Assembly: GCA_043228905.1 (NCBI GenBank)
Contig: JBHGNT010000010.1
Span: 14,818,001 to 14,882,000, forward strand
Source of the DNA: Azolla caroliniana
Taxonomy: Eukaryota; Polypodiophyta
Reading direction: 5' to 3'
Length of the DNA: 64,000 nucleotides
Part shown: positions 1 through 8,640 of the stretch, piece after piece
Numbering within the stretch: the first letter of the stretch is position 1
Layout: every line of letters begins with the position of its first letter
Notes under the pieces: generated by a model
The model's database searches: none
The model's input: the letters and a program-made list of their open reading frames with translations, nothing else
What the model was told of the DNA's origin: nothing
Made by a program: the position numbers and the translations under genes

Positions 1-277
1 CAATTGGTTCAGGAATTAGGCGATTAGCTTGTTGCGATTGAATGGCTCCATTCGAGGCATAGACAAAGAAGAGGAAGAAGAAGTTGAAGAAGAAGAAGGG
101 TTCTGACAGTAAAGGAAAAGACGAGAAGAAGAATGCTTATGAAAAGAGATGGATAGAGGAGGAGGAGATGATGACGAAGAAGAATGGTGGATTCATATTA
201 ACATCAGAGAAGATTGATGGAAACAGAGCCACTATAGCATCCTAGAAGAATGAGATTAAGGAACATTTAACATCATA
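1..277. other. Unassigned GA-rich sequence
   Basis: The stretch is rich in GAAGAA and GAGGAG motifs (about 65-180). I see no conserved coding segment on either strand. It borders a degraded copia gag remnant and is probably transposon-derived or low-complexity spacer. Confidence 0.4.
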
Positions 278-697
278 TTAGTAGCATTCTAGAAGAGTGA
301 TATCGATAGAGATGGAGCCGTATTCCTTTTCCTTCCTTCTCGCTTCCTCATTCAGGATGCTTGTCTTCACTGCTTGTAAAGACAAGTTCTCTTCTTGACA
401 GGAGGTGCTGAGAGTAACCACCAGGTTCTCCCAACTATCCGACAATGCGCACATTAGTAGGATGGCTTGCATAACATCATCAAGGTAAAACTTGGTTGCA
501 ACAAGTTGATTTACATACCCCATGAATGTGTTGATGTGTTCGACGATGCTCTCACCGTCTCTGTATTTCAATCGTACGATCTTTCTCATCAGTGAGATTT
601 TATTGAGGGTGTTGTTCCTCTCATATAGACCTGACAACTTTTGTCACATCTCATGCGCATTCGTTTCGTTTGCCACATGTTGAAGGACAATTGCATC
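278..697 (-). pseudogene. Ty1/copia gag fragment
   Basis: Minus-strand translation gives a UBN2-type copia Gag segment with VLQHVANETNAHEM, then a stop replacing the Trp seen in relatives, then KLSGLYERNN and SWENLVVTLSTSC. It matches closely the Gag of the intact copia-beta polyprotein at 51998-56071. The fragment lacks the N-terminus, the zinc knuckle and all of pol. An ORF of 119 codons (278-637) survives, but no LTR, PBS or polypurine tract is attached, so this is a dead remnant. In family members the Gag assembles the cytoplasmic virus-like particle. Confidence 0.8.
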
Positions 698-827
698 TTT
701 CACCTTTAGTTATCACAGTTATCAATCACCCGTACATCTCGTACAGTAACGCCAAGATGTTGATTCGTCGAAGGCAACATCACGGCTAACTCAAACTTGC
801 TTTGACCGGTAGGGATTGGCAACGGTT

Positions 828-1030
828 CGGTTTAGGCTTAGCCGGTTTGGCCTGATCCAAGCCAAACCGGCTAAGCCTAAACCGTTTACGAGATCTCAAA
901 CATGAGCCAAGCCGAGCCGAGCCGAGCCGGTTCACAAACCGGTTTAGCCTAAACCGGTTTAGCCTAAACCGGTTTGGTAAACGGCTTGTAAACCGGTTTC
1001 CAAACCGGCTTGTAAACCGGTTTAGAAACC
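828..1030. repeat. Palindrome-rich AACCGG/GGTTTA array
   Basis: A perfect 24-bp inverted repeat (arms 828-851 and 861-884, 9-nt spacer) is followed from about 900 to 1030 by repeated GAGCC units and then several copies of AAACCGGTTT-type palindromes separated by AGCCTA or CTTGT. The block ends in (CT)n tracts. I do not recognise the parent element. Confidence 0.6.
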
Positions 1031-1175
1031 TCTCTCTCTCTCTCTCTCCCTCCCCCTACCTCCCTCTCTCTCTCAGATGATCCACTATATACTATACATT
1101 GTACAAGCTCTCCCTCCCACTCTCTCTCACGTCTGTGGTCTCGACTCTCTCTCTCTCTCTCTCTCCCCTCCCCTC
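1029..1175. repeat. CT microsatellite block
   Basis: Several (CT)n/(TC)n tracts are broken by short unique segments. ORFs through it on either strand are low-complexity Arg/Glu or Ser/Leu translations and are not credible genes. Confidence 0.7.
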
Positions 1176-1800
1176 TGTGTAGTCTCCCGATGGCCTTTTC
1201 TGCCACAATACCAACATTCTATTTCGGCCTTTCATTGCCAGTTTCCGGTGCCGCCTTGACTCCCCTTGTTTTCGGAGGGTTTGGAATTGCTGTCGACATT
1301 TCGATTATGCCTTCGGTTTTGCTCATGTCAGTCGTCTTCGTTGCGTGCTGACCCACCTCGTCCACCACAACCATAGGGTCTATCCTCCTTCGTGTACAAC
1401 ATCTTGCTATCGATGTATATGGTCGTCGACGCATCTGGGTGGTTCTCTTCAACGAGAAGCATCGATTGCAACTCAAAGAATGACAGTGTATTCACTCTCG
1501 TGCAGATAGCCGTTCGGAATGATCTGACATGAACCTACACCATTTCTTCCTCCTCGATTGTCACATTGATAGAGGCGAGGGAGTCGTAGATGTCATTGAT
1601 TCGGGTTGTATAATTGACCACTGACAAATCTTTCTGTCAGACATTGGAGTTGCAGCTTTGTGTTCATTGTGCAAGCCGCAACAACCTTTTTTAGGTTCGT
1701 CCAAGCATCTTTGGGTGTCTTGGCATCCTGGATGTAGCTGAGTAGTTGATCACCAACGTTGGACGCGAAGCACTACATTACTCTGATTGCCGCCTGCTCC
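1175..1800 (-). pseudogene. Ty1/copia gag to zinc-knuckle fragment (copia-E family)
   Basis: Reading the minus strand through frame changes gives GDQLLSYIQDAKTPKDAW, FFELQSMLLVEENH, GCGGRGGSA and a zinc knuckle starting CWYCGRKGH. These are the landmarks of the Gag found in copia-E at 16368-17421. Several frame changes and stops break it. It is cut at 1801 by the LTR of chromovirus G3, so it predates that insertion. Confidence 0.7.
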
Positions 1801-2226
1801 TGTCATGATATGGCAAAACTCGAACCCATAACCTTATGTTATATGGGTCGAGCTCTTGACCATTACATTATCTATTCTAATACGTAGGATATTATTTTCA
1901 TTTAAGTTTTACTATTGAAAATTATTGTATATTCCAAATTTCTCTGGAACATTCTAGAAGCTTAAGGACTATTCCTCAGAACATTGTAAAAAGAGGCACA
2001 AGGCATTATTTTGAACCAAATTGGTTCAACGCCAGTCTTAAGCTTCATATCTATTTGTACTTACTCTTCACATAATATATCATCTGTTATCATCATTCTC
2101 TCTCTCTCTCTCTCTCTCCTTCGCTATCTCTCTCTCGTGAGTCTTACGCAATCCGTCCTCTTAGTACTAATAGTACTTCCCTTCTCTAGTACTAATTCTC
2201 TCTCTGTTTTAGTACAATTTTTGATA
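1801..2226 (+). repeat. 5' LTR of G3
   Basis: It begins TGTCATGATA and ends TTGATA (TGACA in intact G1). It aligns along its length with the G1 LTR: the antisense tRNA-like head, a heat-shock-element core (GAA-TTC-GAA near 1946-1958), a decayed TATA region (about 1987), the self-primer region near 2017-2028, a CT tract, and TAGTACTA motifs. Confidence 0.8.
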
Positions 2227-2297
2227 GTTTGAACAAAAATTTTCCCTCTAGTCTTCTTTTCGGTTTCCCTCATCCTTTTACCCCTTTTTCCAATATT

Positions 2298-3118
2298 ATG
2301 GCTACTGTTAGCGCCCAGGAATATCAATTCGTTTTTTTCGAGCTACAGTGTCTAAAAGAAAAATTCGTAGCATTGGAAGAAGAAAAGCAACGATGGTTAG
2401 GGCATCTTCAACAAATTTCTTTAGAAAAATAGCAAACGCAACAACAACATGGGGAGTTAGCGTTACATGTACAACAACTCGAAGCAACCATTGTAGCGTT
2501 ACAACAACAAGTATCAAGTCCCCAAGGACTTCATAAAGAGCCCAAGATTGGTCTTCCTGTGAAATTCGATGGAATGCGCTCACAATTTAGAGGATTCCTT
2601 AATTAGGTAAGCTTAATCATGCCAATGCATCCTTCCCGATACCCCACCGATGCATCCCGAGTAGGCCTAATAGGCATGTTGCTCAACGGCTCAGCCTTGG
2701 CATGGTTCCCTCCACTTTTGGAAAAACAATCTCCCTTGCTTAATAACTTTGAAGACGTTATTAGCGAGTTTAAAGCCTGCTTTGGAGATACCGACACCAT
2801 CAGGACGACGATCAACAAATTCCAACAATTGCGTCAAGGCGATCGTCCAGCCTCTGCCTACGTGGCGGATTTTCGACTACTCGCCTCAGATATCCCCTGG
2901 GATGATCAAGCACTAATGGAGCAGTTTTGCTATGGCCTGCGAAATAACGTCAAAGATTTACTTTTAACCTTTCCCGAAGAACCAAAATCTCTTACAGAGG
3001 CAATCAGTCAACCGATCCAATGCGACAACCGCCTTTTCGAACAACGTTCGGAACGTCAAGTTCAAATGCCACGGACTAGAGTATCCGTAGTTGCTTGTGC
3101 CCAGTGTGGCTTTGTGTA
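2298..3118 (+). pseudogene. G3 gag remnant
   Basis: It starts ATG GCT ACT GTT like G1 gag and keeps the coiled-coil N-terminus and the capsid motif HPSRYPTDASRVGL. In-frame stops occur near 2430 (where G1 has the Lys-Gln-rich coiled coil) and 2606 (Gln in G1). The longest open piece is 2619-3119. The zinc knuckle is lost in the deletion that joins this segment to RT. Confidence 0.8.
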
Positions 3119-4258
3119 GATGGTGCCAAGTTTTTTACAAAAATCGACTTACGAGGAGCATATAACATCGTGTGGATCCGACTGGGAGACGAATGGAAGA
3201 CCGCTTTTCGCACCCGATATGGGCACTTCGAGTATACTGTTTTGCCGTTCGGTCTAACCAATGTGTCCGCAGTCTTCCAACACATGGAAAATGATATATT
3301 CAGAGATCTCTTGGATATCTGTTTGATCATCTATTTGGATGATCTATTGATTTATTCGAAGACCCAGGAGGAGCATGATGCTCATGTACTATTAGTACTA
3401 AAACGACTCTGAGAGCATGGTCTTTATGCCAAACTAGAAAAATGTAGCTTTGACTGCAAGCAAGTGGAATTTCTAGGCTACGTCATCTCCTCAAAAGGCA
3501 TTTCCATGAATCCAGCTAAAGTGAAAATTGTGCTAGAGTGGCAAACTCCACGTTCATTACGAGATGTGCAATGTTTCCTAGGCTTTGTTAACTTCTACCG
3601 CAAGTTTATACAAGATTACTCGAAGATTATTTTACCTCTCACACAGCTTACCAAGAAGGAACAATCATTTCTTTGGTCCAATGAAGCGGACATGGCTTTT
3701 ATGCAACTTAAGAAAGCCTTTACATTAGCTCCTATTCAAGCTCATGTGGATACAAACAAACCATTCATCATGGAGGCCGACACATCGGATTTTGCCCTCG
3801 GTAGCATCCTTTCACAACAAGGAGATAAAGAAAAGTTACATCTTGTTGCTTTCCACTCCCACAAATTTGATGCCACGGAAATTAACTACGAGATACATGA
3901 CAAGGAGTTATTAGCCATCATGGATTCGTTTGTGCATTGGTGGCACTTCTTAGAGGGATCTCCTCATCAGGTCACTGTCTTCAGTGATCATAAAAATCTT
4001 GCTTACTTCCAGAATGCTCGTGTACTAAATCGACGGCAAGCTCGGTGGGCCCAATTCCTCATGCATTTTGACTTCAAAATCACATATCAGCCGGGGAAGC
4101 AGCAAGGAAAAGCAAATGCACTATCGCGACGTTCATATCTTGCACCTCGTCTTGGTGATCCAACATTTGATAATCAAAAGCAAGTAATCTTGGGACCAAC
4201 ACGTTTGCACACAACGTGGATTTTTCACACTCCACTGGATTCCCGAATTATCGATCCC
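3119..4258 (+). pseudogene. G3 reverse transcriptase-RNase H remnant
   Basis: The open segments 3095-3412 and 3464-4264 carry RT motifs [17 protein letters not shown] and [12 protein letters not shown] (catalytic YLDD present), then RNase H motifs PFIMEADTSDFALGS, INYEIHDKELLAI and FSDHKNL. A stop at 3410-3412 (Arg codon in G1) splits the frame. The sequence ends before the integrase. Pol polyproteins of this family copy the RNA genome into cDNA in the particle. Confidence 0.85.
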
Positions 4259-4651
4259 CGTTGAGAATCAAGCTCAACCTAGTCTAGTGTGTGAACACAC
4301 TCTTGAGAGTGTGCACTCAAAAGTCAAAAGTCACCACTCTTATCTACACATTAACTATGTGTCATAGAATCATATTCTATGACACATAACTAATGAGTTT
4401 TCATATTCCCCATGACCGATGAGCTTCGATAGTTAATGAAGAGAGAGAGTGACTATATAAAGTACTCTCCTCCTACTTTGTAATTAGGTTGATTAATCCC
4501 CTCTGTAATATACATCTTCTTGAGTATTCTATTGTCTCTCAAAAATCTATCTTTTGTTTGTCTCCTCTATCTCTCTCTCTCTCTCTCACACACACATAAC
4601 ACACATCCTTAACCTATTCCGTTGCACAAGAATCATACCCGATTCTTTACA
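4259..4651 (+). repeat. 5' LTR of copia-A
   Basis: Aligned with the copia-B LTRs (44038-44428 and 60364-60738 in reverse). The first two bases appear altered (CGTTGAG for TGTTGAG) and it ends GATTCTTTACA. A perfect 15-bp inverted repeat with a 3-nt loop (4356-4370, 4374-4388) lies upstream of TATATAAAG at about 4454. A CT/CA microsatellite (4568-4596) follows in the leader. Confidence 0.8.
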
Positions 4652-4663
4652 TGGTATCAGAGC
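4652..4663 (+). promoter_or_regulatory. Primer binding site, tRNA-iMet type
   Basis: TGGTATCAGAGC directly abuts the LTR end. This is the standard plant copia minus-strand primer site complementary to the initiator tRNA-Met 3' end. Confidence 0.9.
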
Positions 4664-4803
4664 GGTTTGGTAGCTCGATCTAGCCCATCCGCGTGTGTTG
4701 AGCTCTACGCCGACGTTCAAGAAGAACATGCTCATCGCTATCATAGTGCGACTACATAGCTCGTATTCAAGAGAGAAGAAGGAAGAAATCTACATCGAAC
4801 ACC

Positions 4804-5739
4804 ATGAATACTCAAATGGGGAGTGCTCTCCCTGGCGAGAAGTTGGGCCGAAACAACTTCGCATCTTGGGAGTACAAGATGCACCAATACCTTGTCAGCC
4901 AAGGCTATTGGGGTTACATCAAGGGGGCACAAGAAAACCAACCCGATCCGAAAGACGCCGACTACTCAACATGGGAGCAAGCGGTGAGTCGAGTAATGTA
5001 TTGCTTGGCGATATGTGTTCATGACCACATGCTTGGCTACATTCGAGAAGCCACAACGCCAAAGGAAGCATGGGAGAATCTAAGGAAGATATTCGCCGCC
5101 AATACAACGGCACAAAAGCTTCAACTCCGCCAAGAGTTGAACAACATCCAACAACAGGATATGTTCGTCACAAGCTACACCTTGAAGATCAAGGAGCTTT
5201 GTGATGCACTCGGATCGATAAGCGTCAATGTGGAGGATGACGAAATGGAGCAAATATGCCTCGGCGGCCTTGCACCACGATTCGGCGCTATGCGGACCGT
5301 CTTACTAGCACGAGAGAATCCACCCTCTTTCTTCGATCTTCAATGTATGTTATTGGTTGAAGAGAATCATGTTCGAACAAGGAGCAACGCCTCAGAAGGC
5401 CACATGCTCTACATGCATTAGAATGGAGGAAGAGGACGTGGCCAAGTAAGAGGCCGATTCGGCCAAGGAAGAGGCGGCGAACGAGGTCCGGCTTACGACA
5501 ACTCCCAATTTCGGCAACAAGACGGAAGCCATCAAGGAACCTTCGGAAGAAGGGGGAGCTTCCATTCCAGTTCGAGTCGACAAAACTCAATCGAATGCGG
5601 ATATTGCAGAAAAATTGGCCATCATGAAGAAGAGTGTCGGAAAAAGAAGCGCGAGTCGGCTTCCACAAGCCGACAACTCACAAATTATGCCACTAACTCT
5701 GATTATGAAGACCCTGGTGGAATGTTCATGATGAGACAT
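4804..5739 (+). pseudogene. copia-A gag with zinc knuckle
   Basis: ATG at 4804 opens a copia Gag: LGRNNFASWEYKMHQYL, then VMYCLAICVHDHMLGYIREA, KLQLRQELNNIQQ and LLVEENHVRTRS. A TAG at 5419-5421 interrupts the Gly/Arg-rich linker (copia-B reads through at this place with Ser). The frame then continues to a CX2CX4HX4C knuckle, CGYCRKIGHHEEEC, and ends at GGMFMMR where a solo LTR entered. Gag would form the particle shell and bind RNA. Confidence 0.85.
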
Positions 5740-6321
5740 TTATTAGGATTTTGGTCCCTCCGGATGGGATATGAGTACCCAACAACGGAAGACCCGATGA
5801 GAACCGGATGATGCAGGCTCGGTGAGAACCTCTCACCGGATGGAGGGACATATATGGAAATATGTTTCTGTTAGCCCATTGTGGCTATATTTGTAAATAG
5901 CCTGAAAGTCATATTAGTATAATTATGACCTAGGGCAAACAGAGAGTGTGTGGATGTATCATTGTGTTGTCATTAATTTGTATAGTGATATTGGTGTAAC
6001 TGTTGTACAGAGCGTAGCAAAGGGAAAGAGAGAGAGAGAGACAGAGTGAGTCTCTGTTGTAACCGCTGCCAAGCAAAGATTGTGAGCACGAGGTCGTTGC
6101 CTCTTTGTTCCCCTATTGTATTCTTCTTGCATAGTGAGAGTTGGAGTTTGTGGACTCCCGTGGTTTTTCCCATCTAGGGTTTTCCACATTAACATCCTGT
6201 GCATTCTCTTTCTGTTTGTGTAATTACTTCCATTTCCCATTTCTTCTGTGCTTGATTATCATTAACTTATCTAAGCTTTGGTTGTGGCCGAAGATTATTC
6301 CGCATATTGTTCTCAGAAACA
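5740..6321 (+). mobile_element. Solo copia LTR inside copia-A
   Basis: It splits the reading MFMMR / HRANSMSAS, which is continuous in copia-B. Internal landmarks match the copia-beta LTR: GGTCCCTCCGGATGGGAT near the start, TATTTGTAAATAGCC, CTCCCGTGGTTTTTCCC and GGGTTTTCCACA. Exact ends are uncertain by a few bases. A candidate duplicated ACAT flanks it, but a clean 5-bp TSD is not visible. Confidence 0.75.
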
Positions 6322-8099
6322 TAGAGCAAATTCTATGTCGGCCTCTACTTCGACTAGTGCCTCCAATCCGGAAAGTGTATGGTTCGTCGACTCCGGTGCT
6401 TCGAACAATATGACGTCTTGTCAAGAATGGTTCTGAGACTTACGAGAGCTGGATCCATCCGGTTATGTCGAGACCGGGGATGACACCATTCATCCTATTC
6501 GACATATTGGCAATGTCCCATTCAGGGAAGACGGTGAACAAACTTGCATAAAAAATGTATTACATTTACCCACCATAACGAAGAATTTGGTCTCGGTCGG
6601 CCAAATAGTGGAGCAAGGGATGCAAGTTCGATTCAACCAAGGTGGTTGCTTCATCGAGAAGGAAGGCTGACTCATCGCTCGGGGTCAAAGGGAAGGTAGA
6701 ATGTTTATCCTCGAGTCAAACGAGGTGAAATCGGCCATGTACGCAAAGGGCCTCAAATCTGACACCGACATAGAGCTATGGCATAAAAGAATCAGCCATA
6801 TCAATCTCAACAAACTCAAGGCGATGCAATCGAAAGGAGTCGTCATCGGGCTCTTGACCTTCAAAGAGAAAGAGATTGAAGGAGTATGTGAAGCATGCCA
6901 ATTCAGCAAGCAACATCGGCACCCGTTCCCGAAGGAGAGGAACATGAGCAAAGGCCTATTGGACGTAGTCCACTCAAATGTGTGGGGACCGGCACAGACG
7001 GCTACGTTCTGAGGATGTTGGTACTATGTTACCTTCATCGACAACTTCTCTAGATACACATGGATCTTTCCCATGAGGATGAAGAGTGAAGTGTTTACAC
7101 ACTTCCAAAAATTCAAAAGCAAAGTCGAAAAGACAACTGGGCGTAAAGTACGATGTCTTTGGTCTGATGAAGGAAAGGAATACTTCTCCAATGCGTTCAC
7201 GACATACCTTTGACAAGAAGGAATTCGGCGAGAATTCACTTGCCGACACACACCACAACAGAATGGTGTAGCCGAACGCAAGAATCGGCACATCCTCGAA
7301 GTAGCAAGGGCCATGCTAAATGAGAAGCATATGCCCAAGTCATATTGGGCAGAAGCTACAAATACCGTCGTCTACCTCATGAACCGGTGCACAACATCCG
7401 GAGTGCACGAGGTCAGCCCGCACGAGAAATATTATCGGAAGAAGTCGGATCTATCCCATGTAAGGATATTTGGCTCCATTGCATACGTGCACATTCCCGA
7501 TGAGAAGCAGTAGAAGCTTGACCCAAAATCAGAGAGGTGCATCTTCGTGGGGTACTCATAGGAGCAAAAGGGGTACAAGTGCTTCAACCCCTCTACTCGG
7601 AAGACTCGTGTAAGTCGGGATGTCATCTTTGACGAATCGACATCATGGTACAAACCCGAGCCAACTCCTCCCGAACCATCTACGAACGACCTCGACAACA
7701 TAGAAGACGATGATCAACTAAGGTCAATACTCGAAGAGAGTTCGATCTCACCCAGATTGAGCGGACCACAAGAGCCTCCGTGCAACCAAAGCACATCTCG
7801 GCCAAGTCCAAAGATGGACAAAGGGAAGGCCAAAATGCCAGAATGAAGACGATCACTTTGACGGCAACGAATCGACTCCTTCACTCGATAGTGAGTTTGA
7901 TGGCTTTGATGTGCCTCTTATTAGGTCACCCAGAGTTGAGAAAGCACTCACATCGGCAAATGAGAAACTTTGTCACTCCACCCGAGAGAAGAATCTAGTT
8001 AGCTGATTCGGCTACAATGACTATTTGGCATACCACTATGCCTTTATGATGAAGGTGGCAGTAGTTAGAGAACCAGAGAGCTTTACCGAAGCCGCTAAA
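6322..8099 (+). pseudogene. copia-A protease, GAG-pre-integrase and integrase
   Basis: In order: protease VWFVDSGASN; ITKNLVSVGQIVEQGM; GAG-pre-integrase ELWHKRISHINLNKL with CEACQFSKQH; integrase DVVHSNVW, FIDNFSRYTWIF, CLWSDEGKEYF and QNGVAERKNRHILEVARAML (catalytic Glu kept); and the post-integrase linker. The first integrase Asp reads Asn (HSN for HSD). Stops occur near 6434, 6668, 7010, 7212, 7511, 7559 and 7844. It ends at 8099 in the codons before KDPR, where G1 inserted. Confidence 0.85.
8095..8099 (+). repeat. G1 target-site duplication, left copy
   Basis: CTAAA directly before the 5' LTR. The same pentamer is found at 13840-13844 directly after the 3' LTR. Confidence 0.9.
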
Positions 8100-8110
8100 T
8101 GTCATAACTA

Positions 8111-8163
8111 GACTCGAACCCATAACCTTTTGTTACACGGGTCGAGACTTTACCATTAGGTTA
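8111..8163 (-). promoter_or_regulatory. tRNA-like A-box/B-box module, antisense in LTR
   Basis: On the minus strand, TAACCTAATGGTAAAG resembles a tRNA D-arm/A-box and GGTTCGAGTC a B-box, about 32 nt apart. The equivalent module occurs in the G2 LTR and in the stand-alone SINE-like sequence at 15639-15700. Whether Pol III uses it is unknown. Confidence 0.5.
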
Positions 8164-8222
8164 TGAATTGTAATTTGAAGGATATTATTTTCATTTAGGT
8201 TTTATTGGGAAATTGATGTATA

Positions 8223-8270
8223 TTCCAGATTTCTCTGGAACATTCTAGAAACTTCAGGAGTATTCCTGAA
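8223..8270 (+). promoter_or_regulatory. Ten-unit heat-shock element array
   Basis: Ten 5-bp units in strict alternation of TTC and GAA start at 8223, 8228, 8233, 8238, 8243, 8248, 8253, 8258, 8263 and 8268. Seven are perfect; the other three (GAT, CTC, GAG) each differ by one base. The core from 8238 to 8255 is four perfect units in a row. The array ends 6 bp before the TATA box. Heat-shock factors bind alternating nGAAn units. Confidence 0.8.
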
Positions 8271-8275
8271 GACAC

Positions 8276-8283
8276 TATAAAAG
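8276..8283 (+). promoter_or_regulatory. G1 TATA box
   Basis: TATAAAAG directly after the heat-shock array. The first T is 33 nt before 8309, the first base of the self-primer sequence and the predicted transcript start. Confidence 0.8.
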
Positions 8284-8308
8284 GAGGCGCAAGGCATTAG
8301 TTCGAACC

Positions 8309-8320
8309 AAATCGGTTCAA
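8309..8320 (+). promoter_or_regulatory. Self-primer: predicted 5' end of G1 RNA
   Basis: AAATCGGTTCAA is an exact 12-base complement of TTGAACCGATTT in the PBS at 8555-8566. Its place at the expected transcript start fits Tf1-type self-priming, in which the RNA 5' end folds back onto the PBS and is cleaved to give the primer. Confidence 0.75.
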
Positions 8321-8554
8321 CGCCAGTCTTAAGCCTTCTAACTACTGTTGTATATCTTCCGTCATATAATACATATATCTTTCGCATCATCATTCTCTCT
8401 CTCTCTCTCTCTCTCACTCACTCATTCCTTCTCTCAAAGTTCGACACCTCTCATAGTACTAATCCTTCTCTGTCTTAGTACTATTCCCCAACAATAGTAC
8501 TAATCCTTCTTTTAGTACTAATTCCTTCTCTGCCTTAATAGAGTTCCTGACAGT

Positions 8555-8566
8555 TTGAACCGATTT
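8555..8566 (+). promoter_or_regulatory. G1 primer binding site (self-complementary)
   Basis: TTGAACCGATTT starts two bases (GT) after the LTR end. It lacks the TGG start expected for a tRNA 3'-CCA partner. It pairs perfectly with 8309-8320. The G2 element has the same arrangement with a compensatory base change. Confidence 0.75.
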
Positions 8567-8640
8567 CGACTACTAGTCTCCCTCTTCCTTCTGTCTCCCT
8601 CCTTTCCTACTAGTCTCTTATTTCCCTTTTCCTTCATCCC

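Larger units (their letters stand above)
1801..4258 (+). mobile_element. Deleted Ty3/gypsy chromovirus G3
   Basis: This decayed relative of G1 (8100-13839) has a recognisable 5' LTR, a broken gag and an RT-RNase H segment. Nucleocapsid, protease and the RT N-terminus are missing: the Gag reading near residue pattern [10 protein letters not shown] (about 3090) jumps directly to [17 protein letters not shown] (about 3121). Integrase, chromodomain and 3' LTR are absent because the sequence stops at 4258 against a copia LTR. I found no TSD. It is non-autonomous and dead. Confidence 0.85.
8100..8552 (+). repeat. 5' LTR of G1
   Basis: 453 bp, TGTCATAACT to TTCCTGACA. In order: antisense tRNA-like head (8111-8163), heat-shock-element array (8223-8270), TATAAAAG (8276-8283), predicted transcript start (8309), CT microsatellite (about 8394-8415) and four TAGTACTA-type palindromes (about 8454-8521). 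Confidence 0.92.

Noticed and set aside
828-1030. Integrated pararetrovirus or geminivirus origin as explanation for the palindromes
   Set aside because: No viral coding motif or nonanucleotide origin accompanies the array.
1801-4258. G3 as an intact second chromovirus
   Set aside because: It lacks nucleocapsid, protease, integrase and 3' LTR, has in-frame stops, and its PBS region is degraded.
5740-6321. A 5-bp TSD for the solo LTR in copia-A
   Set aside because: Flanks share ACAT with an ambiguous boundary. No unambiguous 5-bp duplication could be assigned.
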